DNA from: Linanthus parryae
Taxonomy: Eukaryota > Streptophyta > Magnoliopsida > Ericales > Polemoniaceae
Assembly: GCA_023055425.1 (NCBI GenBank)
Contig: JALGPY010000006.1
Coordinates: 91,795,935-91,859,934, forward strand
DNA: 64,000 nucleotides
Direction of reading: 5' to 3'
Shown: positions 22,705 to 33,619 of the stretch, piece after piece
How the letters are laid out: each line of letters begins with the position of its first letter
How positions within the stretch are numbered: the stretch's first letter is position 1
Notes under the pieces: model-generated
The model's input: only the letters and a program-made list of their open reading frames with translations
Database searches by the model: none
What the model was told of the DNA's origin: nothing
Made by a program: the position numbers and the translations under genes

Positions 22705-23280
22705 CTAGAGCCAATCTGGCGCATCTCGTATGCCTATAGATCTGGCGTGCCCTTCATGCTTTCGTTGCGCAAGAGGTTTTGTGAGCGGATCTGAAACATT
22801 GTTATCTGTTGGAATCTTGCACATCTTCACATCTCCTCGATCGATCATATCACGAATAAGATGGAATCTCCTAAGTACATGCTTTGACTTCTGGTGTGAT
22901 CTTGGTTCCTTGGCTTGTGCGATTGCCCCAGAGTTGTCATAGAACAACTCTATGGGATCCACGATGCTAGGGACCACACCGAGCCCAGTGATAAACTTCT
23001 TTATCCAAACTGCCTCTTTTGCTGCTTCTGCAGCAACAATGTACTCAGCTTGTGTTTTAGAATCAGCAACTGTCCCTTGCTTGGAACTCTTCCAGCTTAC
23101 AGCTCCTCCATTCAGGCAAAATACGTACCCAGACTGCGATCTGTAGTCATCTTTGTCGGTTTGGAAGCTTGCATCAGTGTAACCCTTTACACTTAGCTCT
23201 TCCTTACCTCCAAATATCAAGAACACATCCTTAGTTCTTCTCAAGTACTTCAGGATGTTCGTGACAGCAATTCAGTGACT
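22705..23280 (-). CDS. pol: RNase H domain of nested Copia
   Basis: It degrades the RNA strand of the RNA-DNA hybrid during reverse transcription. The ORF from 23244 reads GYTDASFQTDKDDYRSQSGY (first catalytic Asp), then AEYIVAAEAAKEAVW (catalytic Glu), and DNSGAIAQAKEPRSHQKSKH with the third Asp. It ends with LTKPLAQRKHEGH, the normal Copia pol C-terminus, and a stop at 22705. A frameshift near 23250 separates it from RT. Confidence 0.88.
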
Positions 23281-24545
23281 CTCACCCGGATTGACTGGTA
23301 TCTGCTCACCATACTCAACGCGTATGATACGTCTGGTCTAGTACATAACATGGCGTACATGATGGATCCTATGGCTGAAGCATAGGGTATCCTACTCATG
23401 CGGTCCTTCTCAATCTCATTGGAGGGACAGTCATTCTTAGAAAGAGTGACTCCATGCGACATGGGCAAGAATCCCTTCTTAGAATCTTGCATGTTGAACC
23501 TCTTCAACACCTTGTCTATATATGTACTTTGACTTAGGCCGAGCAACCTTCTAGATCTATCCCTATAGATCTTTATACCAAGTATATAGGCCGCGTCTCC
23601 TAAGTCCTTCATTGAAAAGCACCTTCTTAGGCAATCTTTAACAGATTGCAAAGTAGGAATTTCATTAACAATGATTAGTATGTCATCCACATACAAGACC
23701 AGAAATACTACAGAGCTCCCACTAACCTTCATGTAAACACAAGGCTCATTTTCATTCTTGATGAAGCCAAACTCTTTGACTGCGTCATCAAAACGTCGAT
23801 TCCAACTCCTAGAAGCTTGCTTTAATCCATAAATGGACCTTTGCAGCTTACAGACTTTATTGGCATTCTCTGGATCCTCAAAACCCTCCGGTTGTGTCAT
23901 GTACACATCCTCGAGGAGGTTCACATAAAGGAACGCTGTTTTGATATCCATTTGCCAAATCTCATAGTCGTATTATGCTGCAATAGCAAGTAGGATTCGA
24001 ATGGATTTAGTCATGGCGACTGGTGAAAAGGTCTCGTTATAGTCAATACCATGAATCTGTCTATACCCTTTAGCTACCAATCGCCCTTTATAGGCAACTA
24101 CCTTGCCATCCATGTCGGTCTTCTTCTTGAAGACCCACTTGCACCCTATGGGCCGAGCCCCTTCGGGTGGTTCCACCAAAGTCCATAATTTGTTGGTGTA
24201 CATGGAATCCATTTCGGATCTCATGGCTTCTAGCCACTTCTTAGAGTCTGGACCTTTCATGGCCTCTCCGTAGGTCGCGGGCTCATCATCTATGAGTGGT
24301 ACGTCATCGGGCTCAGTTACGAGAAGTCCATACATCTCTGGCTCATGACCCACTCTTCCTGATCTACGGAGTTTCTGTGTTACCTGAACAGGTTCTTCCA
24401 CAACTACTTGCGGTTCCTGCTCATGTTCCATCAACAGTTCAGTGATTTGTGGTTCTTTAATCTCTTCAAGTTCTACAGCCCTCCCACTTGCTTCTTTAGA
24501 GACAAACTCTCTTTTTAGAAACACGCCGGTCCGAGCAACAAACAC
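23250..24545 (-). pseudogene. pol: Reverse transcriptase of nested Copia
   Basis: The N-terminal part (24545-23973) carries PIGCKWVFKKKTDMDGKVV and LVAKGYRQ. After one in-frame stop (near 23970) come WQMDIKTAFLYVNLLEDVYM, SIYGLKQASRSWNRRFDD, and the catalytic YVDDILI near 23685. It ends with RPDVSYALSMVSRYQ. All RT motifs are present and the catalytic pair of Asp is intact. The stop and the frame change to RNase H are the main defects. Confidence 0.88.
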
Positions 24546-25292
24546 TTTGTTCTCGATGGGATGTAGAAATAATATCCTTTAGTTTCCTTAGGATATCCCA
24601 CAAATTTACACTTATCCGCTTTGGGCCCGAGCTTGTCTGTTTGTAAACGTTTTACATAGACATCGCAGCCCCAAATCCTCATAAACGACACTATGGGACG
24701 CTTCCCAGTCCATATCTCATATGGTTTCTTCATGACTGACTTGGATGGACGCGGTTAATGGTAGAAGTTGTCGTCATTAGAGCATGTTTCCAAAAGGATA
24801 TCGGAAGATCTGTTTGAGACATCATAGATCGCACCATATCTAATAGAGTGCGATTCCTCCTCTCGGACACGCCATTCCATTGTGGCGTCCCGGGTGGAGT
24901 AAGATGGGATACTATCCCACACTCTCTCAGATACTCATCAAACTCTTGGCTTAAGTATTCTCCTCCACGATCCGATCGTAGAGCCTTGATACTTTTGCCA
25001 AGTTGCTTCTCTACTTCATTCTTGAATTCTTTGAACAATTCAAAGGATTCGGATTTGGCCTTCATAAGGTATACAAATCCATATCTACTGAAATCATCAG
25101 TGAATGTGATGAAGTAGGTATAACCACCTCTGGGAGGCGTGGGAATGGTCCACATACATCGGTATGTATGAGTGACAATAACTCACTAGTCCTCTCACCT
25201 TTCTTATTGAAAGGGGACTTTGTCATTTTTCCTAATAAACAAGATTCACATGTCTCATATGATTCCAAATCAAATGAGTCTAGTAGTCCATC
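24515..25292 (-). pseudogene. pol: Integrase of nested Copia
   Basis: The zinc-binding region (CHCRLGHINEKRISRLH in the previous block, then CESCLLGKMTKSPF near 25240) is followed by the catalytic core with HTDVCGPF (first Asp), LRSDRGGEYLSQEF (second Asp), and LTPPGTPQWNGVSERRNRTL (catalytic Glu). The C-terminal part KKPYEIWTGKRPIVSFMRIW runs to 24540. Frameshifts near 25140, 24735 and 24545 and a stop at 25293 break the frame. The enzyme would insert the cDNA, giving the 5-bp target duplication seen around this copy. Confidence 0.88.
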
Positions 25293-26702
25293 CTAATGGA
25301 GCCTAGATATGCGTTTCTCGTTTATATGGCCTAAACGACAGTGGCATAGATATGTAGGATTTAAGTCATTAGTTTTAATCCTTTTAGTATTGATGTTATA
25401 GATTGGACTATTTAGATCAAGGATATACAATCCATTAGACAAATGCGCACTACAATAGTGCATACTATCAAAATAAATGGAGCAACACATGTCCTTTATT
25501 GAAATAGAAAAACCCTTCTCGTCCAAACAAGAAACGGAAATAATGTTTCTGCTCATAGCAGGCACATAAAAGCAATTGTCTAATTCTAAAATAAGTCCAG
25601 AGGGAAAAGATAGCTCATAAACGCCTACAGCTAATGCAGTAACTTTTGCTCCATTCCCGACGCGCAGATCTATCTCCCCTTTACTCAATTTTCTACTTCT
25701 TTTCAAATCCTGCACATTACGACAAATGTGAGTACCACATCCGGTATCCAATACCCAAGATGAAGAAATAGAAAGATTGACGTCTATAACATAAATACCT
25801 GGTGGTGGCGGAATCACTATTCCAAGCTTCTTATCCTCCAGATATTTAGGACAATTCCTCCTCCAGTGACCCGGCTGGCTGCAGTAGTGACACTCACCCT
25901 TAGCCACGCCTCCACTAGGCTTCAGAGCTTCTTTGGATTTTGCAACTTTCTTGCGCTTTCCTTTAGAAGTAGACGAAACTGACTTGCTCTTCTTCTTATG
26001 CACCATCATTATGGCTTTGCCCTTGCCTTTATTGACGCTCTGTTCCGCTGTCTTCAGCATGTTCAATAAGTCAGGCAGAGTCTTACTGATCTCGTTCATA
26101 TTATAGTTCATGATGAACTGATTATAACTGTCAGGCAACGATTTCAAGATAAGATCAGTAGCCAAATATTGGCCCAATGGGAACCCCAGTCTCTCAAGGT
26201 TCTCAATGTACCCGATCATTCGTAGTACATGAGGCCCTACTAGATTCCCCTCTGCAAGACTGCTCTTGAATAATGCTTTAGACACCTCATAGCGCTCATG
26301 CCTAGCCTGTTCCTGAAACAATTGTTTCAAGTGTATGATCATATCATAGGCTTCCATATTCTCATGCTGCTTTTGAAGCTCAGGAGTCATGGTACAAATC
26401 ATGAGGCAATTCACGTCATTAGAATCATCAATATGTTTCTGACGTGCCCTCACTTCCGCTAGAAGAGACTCATCTTGTGGTGGTGCTGGAATTTGAGTGT
26501 CCAAGACGTACAACTTCTTTTCTTGCTTAAGGACAACCCTTAAGTTTCTGTACCAGTCAAGGAAATTTGTTCCAGACAGTTTATCCTTCTCAAGGACAGA
26601 TCGTAGGGATGAAGTCGATGCGTTGTTGTTTGCTATTTGGAATTCTACAAAACGAAAAATGTGTAATTTTAGTATTTTGAACAATTTAACTATATTCAAC
26701 AA
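25293..26702 (-). CDS. gag: Gag and protease of nested Copia
   Basis: An open frame of 469 codons. It contains the Copia gag core (LSGTNFLDWYRNLRVVL, ALFKSSLAEGNLVGPHVLRM, SLPDSYNQFIMNYNMNE), a basic linker (KGKAIMMVHKKKSKS), an intact zinc knuckle CHYCSQPGHWRRNC near 25880, and the protease active site WVLDTGCGTHIC near 25745 (D-T-G). It ends at a stop inside the pre-integrase region. The first 23 residues look unlike gag. A TTTTTCGTTTTGTAG at about 26645 resembles a splice acceptor, so the true N-terminus may come from an upstream exon or a later start. Confidence 0.85.
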   Translation of the reverse strand: MLNIVKLFKILKLHIFRFVEFQIANNNASTSSLRSVLEKDKLSGTNFLDWYRNLRVVLKQEKKLYVLDTQIPAPPQDESLLAEVRARQKHIDDSNDVNCLMICTMTPELQKQHENMEAYDMIIHLKQLFQEQARHERYEVSKALFKSSLAEGNLVGPHVLRMIGYIENLERLGFPLGQYLATDLILKSLPDSYNQFIMNYNMNEISKTLPDLLNMLKTAEQSVNKGKGKAIMMVHKKKSKSVSSTSKGKRKKVAKSKEALKPSGGVAKGECHYCSQPGHWRRNCPKYLEDKKLGIVIPPPPGIYVIDVNLSISSSWVLDTGCGTHICRNVQDLKRSRKLSKGEIDLRVGNGAKVTALAVGVYELSFPSGLILELDNCFYVPAMSRNIISVSCLDEKGFSISIKDMCCSIYFDSMHYCSAHLSNGLYILDLNSPIYNINTKRIKTNDLNPTYLCHCRLGHINEKRISRLH

Positions 26703-28238
26703 TGGCTAGATCATCAAATATAGATCCCACTATTTTTCTCGGATTAATAGCCCTCACCATTAATGCGGAAAATATCATTATATTTTCTAGTAGGTCCAAG
26801 ATCCCTTTTTCACTTCTTCTTGAGCTTGCAAGTCACCTAAGAATAGGTTATTTAGGTAGGAACCATTCCAATTGTATCATATGCAACTCTTGGTCCAATT
26901 AGGTGAATAACTCTTTTATTCTTTATCCCATGGATAACCCCTAATTGTCATGCCTCTAGGCTCATCAATCCAATTGATTCTTGCCTAGTTGCGTCCAACC
27001 TCTTGCTTCAATATACACACATTACTAGCTTGTGTTGTCCGCAACACACCATGGTAAATTAAAATCCCCTTGCTTTGGCAAGCCCGAATTTTAATAAACC
27101 ATGATCATGAAGGGTGTTTTGGCAAGAGAAGGCAAAACGCAATATTTAATTGAGGGATTTCTTTTCTTTAATTTGTTTGGTTGATCTTATCAACATGGTC
27201 TACTTATTTGGATTGGGCAATCCACAATAAAAGACCAACCTTGTTTATTATTATCTTTTTATTGTTTTCGCTAGTATCGCCATACACACAAAATTAAATA
27301 ACAAGGCACAAATAATAAACATCCACGAACATGAAAGAAACGTGGCATGGATATGGCCTCTATACTAATGATATTATCAAGCCAATGATAATATCTAATT
27401 GCCCTAAAGTGCCGAGCTCATCTTCATGTGTTCCACCATAGCTGCGCGCCTTGGGATGTCTTCTTTGTCTCTTGGCTCCTTTGGTTCTCCGGTCTTCTTC
27501 TCCATGCTCTTGGCTATCATCTAAATATATCTAATTCTATCCTAACATCTAGAATAAATAAATAACAAAAGCCTCACATGTCGAGGGAAAAAAGACGACT
27601 CGCAGGCCGTAAAACCTAATTTATTATTACATTAATTTGATCAACTCGTAGGCCGTAAACCAAACCACAAAGCAATAAAACATCCACAATCCTAGGCCAT
27701 ATCCATCCACCATGCAATAAAGCACATAAGACAATTAAAACCAATTTTTAACGCGCTTGTTTAATTTTAATAAAAATTAGGGTTTACAACGGTCCAAGGG
27801 GTTCAAGCCAACAAGGGGCCCGAACCCTAGGACCACCGCTGCCACAAGGCCCGGCCCAAGGCCGGCCGCCCCTATGGCCCGCGACCTTTGCTTGGCGCGC
27901 AAGGGAGGGGGCGGACGGCTAGGGTTTCGGCCCTAGTCTTCCTTCCCTCTTCCTTGTTGCCCAAGCAAGGTTGTTTCATTATGGATTTAATTCCATAAAT
28001 TTTTTTCCATAATTGAAAAACCCCTTTTCAATCATGTGCCCATGAACCCTAATTTTTCAAGAACCCAATTTTACACATCTTATGTGATTTAACTCACCAA
28101 TTATAACATCCAATGTTAAATTGGATCTTGTTCTATTGAATCAATATTCAATTTTGCATCTACTATGCCAATTTATTTCAGTTTTCGCGTAATAATCAAT
28201 AAAACGGTGTGTAAACTGAAATCGTAACACATACATCA
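26703..28238 (-). other. Leader of nested Copia
   Basis: About 1.5 kb between the 5' LTR and gag without coding similarity. It is AT-rich with a short GC-rich block (27830-27910). The sequence next to the LTR, on the minus strand TGATGTATGTGTTACG, is not the usual tRNA-Met primer site, so the primer is unknown. Confidence 0.6.
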
Positions 28239-29659
28239 TGTTGGGTTTTGAAGTAGGTAACGCAGCGGAATAACAAAATTTAATTCTACTTCAATGCCCA
28301 CCACGGATCGTCAGGAAGAGACATCATAACATGATAAGGGACATAGTATTGTGTACCTTTGAACTTGTGAGATCACACGAAGAATCATGTCCTCGCCTCT
28401 ACGGTTGATCCACGTCTAGAGGTGAGATCTATATTCTTCCTTCAAACAAGTGCTAGCTTGAACCCGGAGGAAGAGGGAAGAAGATCAAAGACGCAAAGGC
28501 ACAAAGGGAGGGGCGACCTCCTGTTTGAGTCGACGAGAAGGGGCGGACGGGGCTAGGGTTCGGCCCTAGCTCTTGTCTTGCTCTCTCTTGCTTTCTCTCC
28601 CACTCTCATTGTTATGTCTAATAACAATTTCTTGTGGGAATGAATCTTAGGCCTCTTTATATACTCCAACAACTCCTTGTTGTTTCCATAAAAGAGTTTC
28701 ATTATTCTAGATGAACTAGAACTATTCCCTTCCTTGCAAATTAGTCCTACTAAGTTTGCAAGGTGTTGCACAATGATCCTTCTATCAATTTATCAATATT
28801 AATTAATCCCAAATCTAGCTCTACTCTATTTGACGTGTTACCCCATAGGTTTCTATATAGTTGGTAGTAACTCTTACTAACATGGAGCGTTGTCTAGCAA
28901 CACATCCATGCCACCCAACCAATAGAAATAGTCAGTGATCCCGACAAACCTCTTGTGCCCAGTATGTCAATTTGCACTATCCCTTTGCCTCCATATCCGG
29001 ATTGGACACGAGACATACATTGTCACACTCGTATATCCAATCCATAGTTCCTCGATACTGGGAATATGCTTATGCTTGCAGATAACATAAATATCTCTAT
29101 ATTGATTTATCTGAGTCTGGCCAGACATTCAATAAGCCTCATCCCTCGAGTAGCCGTGGATAGTTACCCCCATTATGTGGGAGGGACAAATCCTTTCTAC
29201 TCTCTAAGCTTGCTTGCTTCCTATTACGCCCAATAGCCATCTTTATGATTACCCAGTTACGGTGTAACGTTTGATAACATCAAAGCGCAATATTTCACAA
29301 CTAGAGTATCTAGTGACTTCAAGTATAATGATTGCAATTATATTAGCACTACGAAAAGCGATTGTGACTTGACATAATCTAATGTATAATTTTCGTTGTG
29401 GGTCAATCCAGTATGCCATTACTCCTAATGCATACCCATGTGTTAGACTTGATATCTCCATATCAATCTACCCACATACTAGTCTATATTTGATTGTCCT
29501 ATTAATCAATATAGTGGACTAGGTATATTTAAGATAAACAACACATTTTATCTAAGGAATTCATTATATTAAATATCACAATTTATAATAAATGAATATT
29601 CTAGCCAAAGCAATGTTCATACTAAATCTATGATTGCCTCTAGGGCATCTATTCCAACA
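28239..29659 (-). repeat. 5' LTR of nested Copia
   Basis: It repeats 21295-22690 with substitutions and small indels, including an extra stretch near 29088-29110. Boundaries are fixed by the terminal TGTTGG..CCAACA and by the CCCAA duplication at 29660-29664. Confidence 0.9.
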
Positions 29660-29664
29660 CCCAA

Positions 29665-30611
29665 GACCAGAGGCCCAAGTGGGACTCTCTGGCCGAGGGC
29701 CAACTTGACATCAAGGGGAATGACATGATAAAAAACCTCATCATGAGGGTGACCATCAATCAAGTACCTCGACAGCCAGGCACAGAGGAAGTCACACAAG
29801 GTTAGATGGTATCCTTTCCCCTCCACATAATTCTTCGCATTTGGATTCTTTTCCAGAAGTTGCTTGGTAATACTACTATTCGCATAGTCGCGAAAGAAGT
29901 ATTGCACCCATTTGCCCCAGGTGTTCTTTGCAGAAGTATCAACAAGCTTCCAGTCAGGAAGAACTTTCGTAGATGTACAACGAGTGGAGATCTTCTTCAC
30001 CTCGTGTAGGCATTCTTCCATCTGCGCATACAGAGCAAGCTCTGGAGAAGTCCTCAAAGGGCTCAGGGGATCCACCTCGCCAATGGGAGAAAGGTCATAC
30101 AACATGTGCACATATTCCAAAGTAGGAGCAGCCTCAAACTCAGCAAAATGGAAGGTGTGAGTCGCAGGTGAATAGCGAGAAAGAAGGTTTAGAAGCATGG
30201 ACGGATCCAACTTCACGGCAGCACCCTTCATAGCGCGAACTACGAAGTAAATTCCAGCATTGTCTAATGCGATGGCATGGTGGGTCAATACATAGTCAAT
30301 CAACTCATCCATCAGGTCCAACTTTTGGACAAAGGCTTGGGTGGAAATTGCAGTATGAGGAAAAACCCATTTTCAACTCGTAGCCTAACCACATCCTTGG
30401 AGTCGATTAAATCTAGCATGGCTGCATTGGTAGGCGGGGTCAATGTCCGCAATTCTCAGGAGGGAGCAGGAGCCGGTAGATTCTTCACCTTAACCCTAGC
30501 ATGATAGATATCTTTTCCACCCAAATAGGGGGCTTTTCTCCACAAGGTCTTTGGAAGATCAAGTATTTCTTCAGGCTCTTTCACGGGTTTAGATCCTTGT
30601 GTCTTGGCCAT
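29665..30611 (-). pseudogene. Antisense extra ORF of Tat-like element, N-terminal part (plant-mobile-like domain)
   Basis: On the minus strand the region opens with an ATG at 30611 (MAKTQGSKPVKEPEEI). A stop and frame changes follow (about 30460 and 30330), and then a long frame of about 220 codons reads KLDLMDELIDYVLTHHAIAL, LLSRYSPATHTFHFAEFE and FLCAWLSRYLIDGHPHDEV up to VPLGPLVLG at the Copia insertion. The pattern of a TFHF strand and later a VFERW block (on the far side of the Copia) resembles plant mobile domain proteins, which occur both in host genes and as passenger ORFs of transposons. Function in the element is unknown. Confidence 0.65.
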
Positions 30612-31357
30612 TCCTGCAGAAGAGCAAGAAAAAAAGGGGGGAGAAATATACCCACACATTTTAAATTTCAGTTCAGATTCAGGAAGCAATTTTGGCTTGG
30701 TAGAAGAAGTTGAACAGATTGGGGTTTAGTTCTGGGTTTCGAATCTCAGGATTTCCGAAGTTCTACATTCAAAATCGTCACAATCTGGTGATTCAATCAG
30801 TACTGGGTTTAAGAAAAGAGCCAATTTTGCAGTTCTCAATGAACGATATATTTCAAATAGCTCTGGGTTTACAGATCCAAGACAGTTCAAAGGATATTTA
30901 AATACATTAATGGAATTGAGTTAAGCCAACCTTGTTTTGGTAAAGCTTGTTTTGGTGAAGCAAGTTGAAGGAGACGATTGACAAGGAAGAACTGATGGTT
31001 GATTACTTGAATCTTCTCTTGAAGGCTTCCGTGTATCATTAACTTTAGAGAGAGAAGTGATGCTTTGCAAAAATGGAGAGCACAGAGTATTTATCCAAAA
31101 CAATGAGGAGTCGCGTCCTTTCAGTAGTCGAATCGCAACCGTCACCGTCGAATCGCGCAATCACAGGACGAGTTGACGTCACGCCTAAAACCCTAAAAGA
31201 ACCGACAACACGACTCTGGGGATTCTAGGTCATAATGGAACGCACGGGGGCTGATTTTGCGTGTATTTGAATTGGTGCGTGGCGGCGACGCGTGAATTGG
31301 TTCCTGCGCATTGAAGCCTATCTGGCTACGTGCCTTCACGCGCAGAAAGGGGGCTAA
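30612..31357. other. Non-coding region and polypurine tract before 3' LTR of Tat-like element
   Basis: No coding similarity. For the antisense ORF this region would be the upstream leader. It ends in AGAAAGGGGGCTAA (31344-31357), the plus-strand polypurine tract directly before the 3' LTR. Confidence 0.65.
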
Positions 31358-31961
31358 TGTAGATAGTGCTTTCTAGACAGACAGATCTTAGCCACGTGGC
31401 GATCATCCATCACACCTAGATGTGCTTCACACACACTGGATCACCACCCGCGCTGATCCACGTAGGGCTGCGAGACAGGGCCCTCGCATACCACCACACG
31501 GGACTTGTAGGGACTTAGTGGTTTGGAGGCTAGAGGAAGTCCTGTCGCGCGCGAGCGACCACCAAGCCCGCGCGCGACCTGTAGTAACTGCTTTTGAGAG
31601 ATTTATGGCACGAGTTCCATAAACCCGGTCAACCTCATAACGGTTCCAGTATACGCGGACGACGTGCGTAACGGTTCGTATATACGCGGACGAACGTGCC
31701 GTTGTGGTTAAGCTAATTAATCCGCCATTAATGGGCGCATTAACCCACTACAACGGTCACATACTCTGTTATATAGGATCGTTAACCCTTCCATACAAGG
31801 ACGAATCACCTGAGATACGCGGAAGCTCTGCCAAAATTCTGTCTCTCTCTCATACAGTACTATTGCCTTACTCTCTCCTACACACAACTCTACTCTTCTT
31901 GTGTTCTTATCCTCTGCTCTTGGTGTATATTGAATCCTCCTAAAGGATTCTCTCGTACATA
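31358..31961 (+). repeat. 3' LTR of Tat-like element
   Basis: It repeats 13912-14505, with an extra segment near 31545-31570 and a shorter CT run. The terminal dinucleotide is TA rather than CA. GAAGG follows at 31962-31966 and restores the LINE reading frame. Confidence 0.88.
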
Positions 31962-33271
31962 GAAGGCATCAACTCCCCCTACATTGTGCTTATTCCCAAG
32001 TGTCTTGATGCTCTTAAAGTGAATCACTTCAGGCCAATAAGCATGTTCAACACTATCTATAAGGTGATATCTAACATTTTTTTTTATAAAAGAATAGCTC
32101 CACTATTGCATGATCTGATAAACCCCAAACAAGATTCCTTTGTCCAAGATAGACTGATATAAGAAAATATAATCATCCTTTATGAAAGTGTGCTAATATA
32201 TATCCCCTCTTATGCATGTATGTGTTATGGATGTCCCTTAATCTGCTTGAAAAAAATGGACTGCAAATGTGCTAAATTTTGGTTGGGAAGCTCACGTGAG
32301 AAGCAGAAGACCCATTTGAGAAGTTGGATAAATTTGTAGGCCCAAAATTGATGGTTCCCTGAGATTTAAAAAATTGGTCTTAAAAATTGTGGGTTTACTT
32401 ACCAAGATTTCTTGGTCTTCGTGGTCTGATAAGGCTCTCTAGGTTAATTTTTTTCTTAAGAAATATTTTAGCAGAATTTAATTTCACAGAATTGATGCGC
32501 AGGGGTCTGAATTTTACTTTTGCAAAGGGGTGCTGAAATCAAGGTCTTTCAATGAACCTTTTGTTATTAAGTGTGTATGAAATGGTCAAAGAATCAACAT
32601 TTGGCCGAATCCCTGAGTTCCTAACTCGGAACTATCTAAGCCTAAGACCTTCATTGATTTGTGAAGAGCTCCTAAAATGGTGTGTGAATTTATTGAATTG
32701 GATGCAAAGAGATGGAGACAAGATTTGTCGGAAATACGGTTCTCTAGAGAGGAAATTAAGTGAGTCAGCATATTAAAATCCATATCAACCATGTTATTGA
32801 CAAGAGATGTTGGCAGAATGAGAAAAATGAGAATTTCACCACAAACGCTTCTTACATTACACAGATTAGTGTTGGGGTTATGGTCGAAGAATTGGCTTAT
32901 GGAAGTGGATATGGCAAAACTATATTTATAATAAATTAAAGTTCTTGATTTAGAGAGTAGCTGCTGATATTATTCCAATGAAGAAGAGAGGTGGCTGGTA
33001 TGGAATTTTCCCTTTATTTGAAGCACATGGGGAATCTATAGTTCACATTTTCTTCACTTGCACAATTTTTAGGAGAATATAGTTCAAATTCGGACACATT
33101 GGAACAGATGCCATCTACAATGGAGGTGTGAAGGAGTGGATTGAAATGTATTTTAACCCAAACTATGATCTCGTTAAGGCTGTGGGTCACAAGGAAATTG
33201 TAAAGGGCTTATGTGCATTCATTCTTGAAAGAATATGGAGTGCTAGAAATTCAGTTTTATTTAGAGGAGTG
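31962..33271 (+). pseudogene. L1-type LINE, part 2 (RT to zinc-finger region)
   Basis: The frame resumes with INSPYIVLIPKCLDALKV, HFRPISMFNTIYKVISN and DSFVQDRLI.ENIII, standard LINE RT motifs up to about 32170. The catalytic palm appears lost or scrambled. Later blocks match the C-terminal region of plant L1 elements: NGQRINIWPNP.VPNSEL (about 32585-32640) and the zf-RVT-like GIFPLFEAHGESIVHIFFTC (about 33000-33060). It ends IWSARNSVLFRGV at the Tork-like Copia insertion. GAGTG (33267-33271) is the target duplication. Confidence 0.75.
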
Positions 33272-33568
33272 TGTTAGGATCGTCTTGGAGCGATTCAACA
33301 ATGCAACGAAAAGCAAAACGAAAAATAAGCACGAACAAGAACACGACGATTTAAGTGGTTCGCCAAATTGGCTACATTCACGGTCCACACCCACTTCACC
33401 ATGATGAACGAATGAAGAATACAATCAGATATCTATCAGCCACTCTCTATCGTGTGATTTGATACCCTAACCCTAGAGCTACATTAATTATATAGAGATA
33501 GCTAATACAAGAAATTGCTTGTAAGCCCTTAAACTTTAGACTATGTTACAAAACAGTCTTCACACTTA
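33272..33568 (-). repeat. 3' LTR of Tork-like Copia
   Basis: On the plus strand it begins TGTTAGGATCGTCTTGG and aligns with the split 5' LTR up to about 33568. The inner edge is uncertain because the two LTRs diverge at CACACTTA versus CACACTCA. Confidence 0.8.
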
Positions 33569-33619
33569 ATAATCTCACACTTGAAGACTGATTAACTCTG
33601 AGTGTACTTCTCCCAACTT

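Larger units (their letters stand above)
21295..29659 (-). mobile_element. Nested Copia retrotransposon with long LTRs
   Basis: An element of about 8.4 kb on the minus strand with LTRs of 1396 and 1421 bp and CCCAA target duplications. Gene order on the minus strand is a leader of about 1.5 kb, gag, protease, integrase, RT and RNase H. The LTR start TGTTGGAATAGATGCCCTAG and the gag motif KTLPDLLNMLKTAE resemble the Angela/Tork group of Copia elements. Only a handful of stops and frameshifts interrupt pol, so it is younger than the other Copia copies in this window. No tRNA-Met primer site is visible after the 5' LTR. Confidence 0.88.
13912..31961 (+). mobile_element. Tat-like Gypsy element, non-autonomous, carrying a nested Copia
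   Basis: Two direct LTRs of about 594 and 604 bp bound the element, and GAAGG is duplicated at 13907-13911 and 31962-31966. It contains a gag-integrase fusion ORF in the sense direction, a minisatellite, and a long antisense ORF region with a plant-mobile-like domain, interrupted by a Copia insertion (21295-29659). Without that insertion it would be about 9.7 kb. Protease, RT and RNase H are absent. Large Gypsy elements with extra, sometimes antisense, ORFs between pol and the 3' LTR are known in the Tat lineage; that is my reason for the assignment. Confidence 0.8.
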
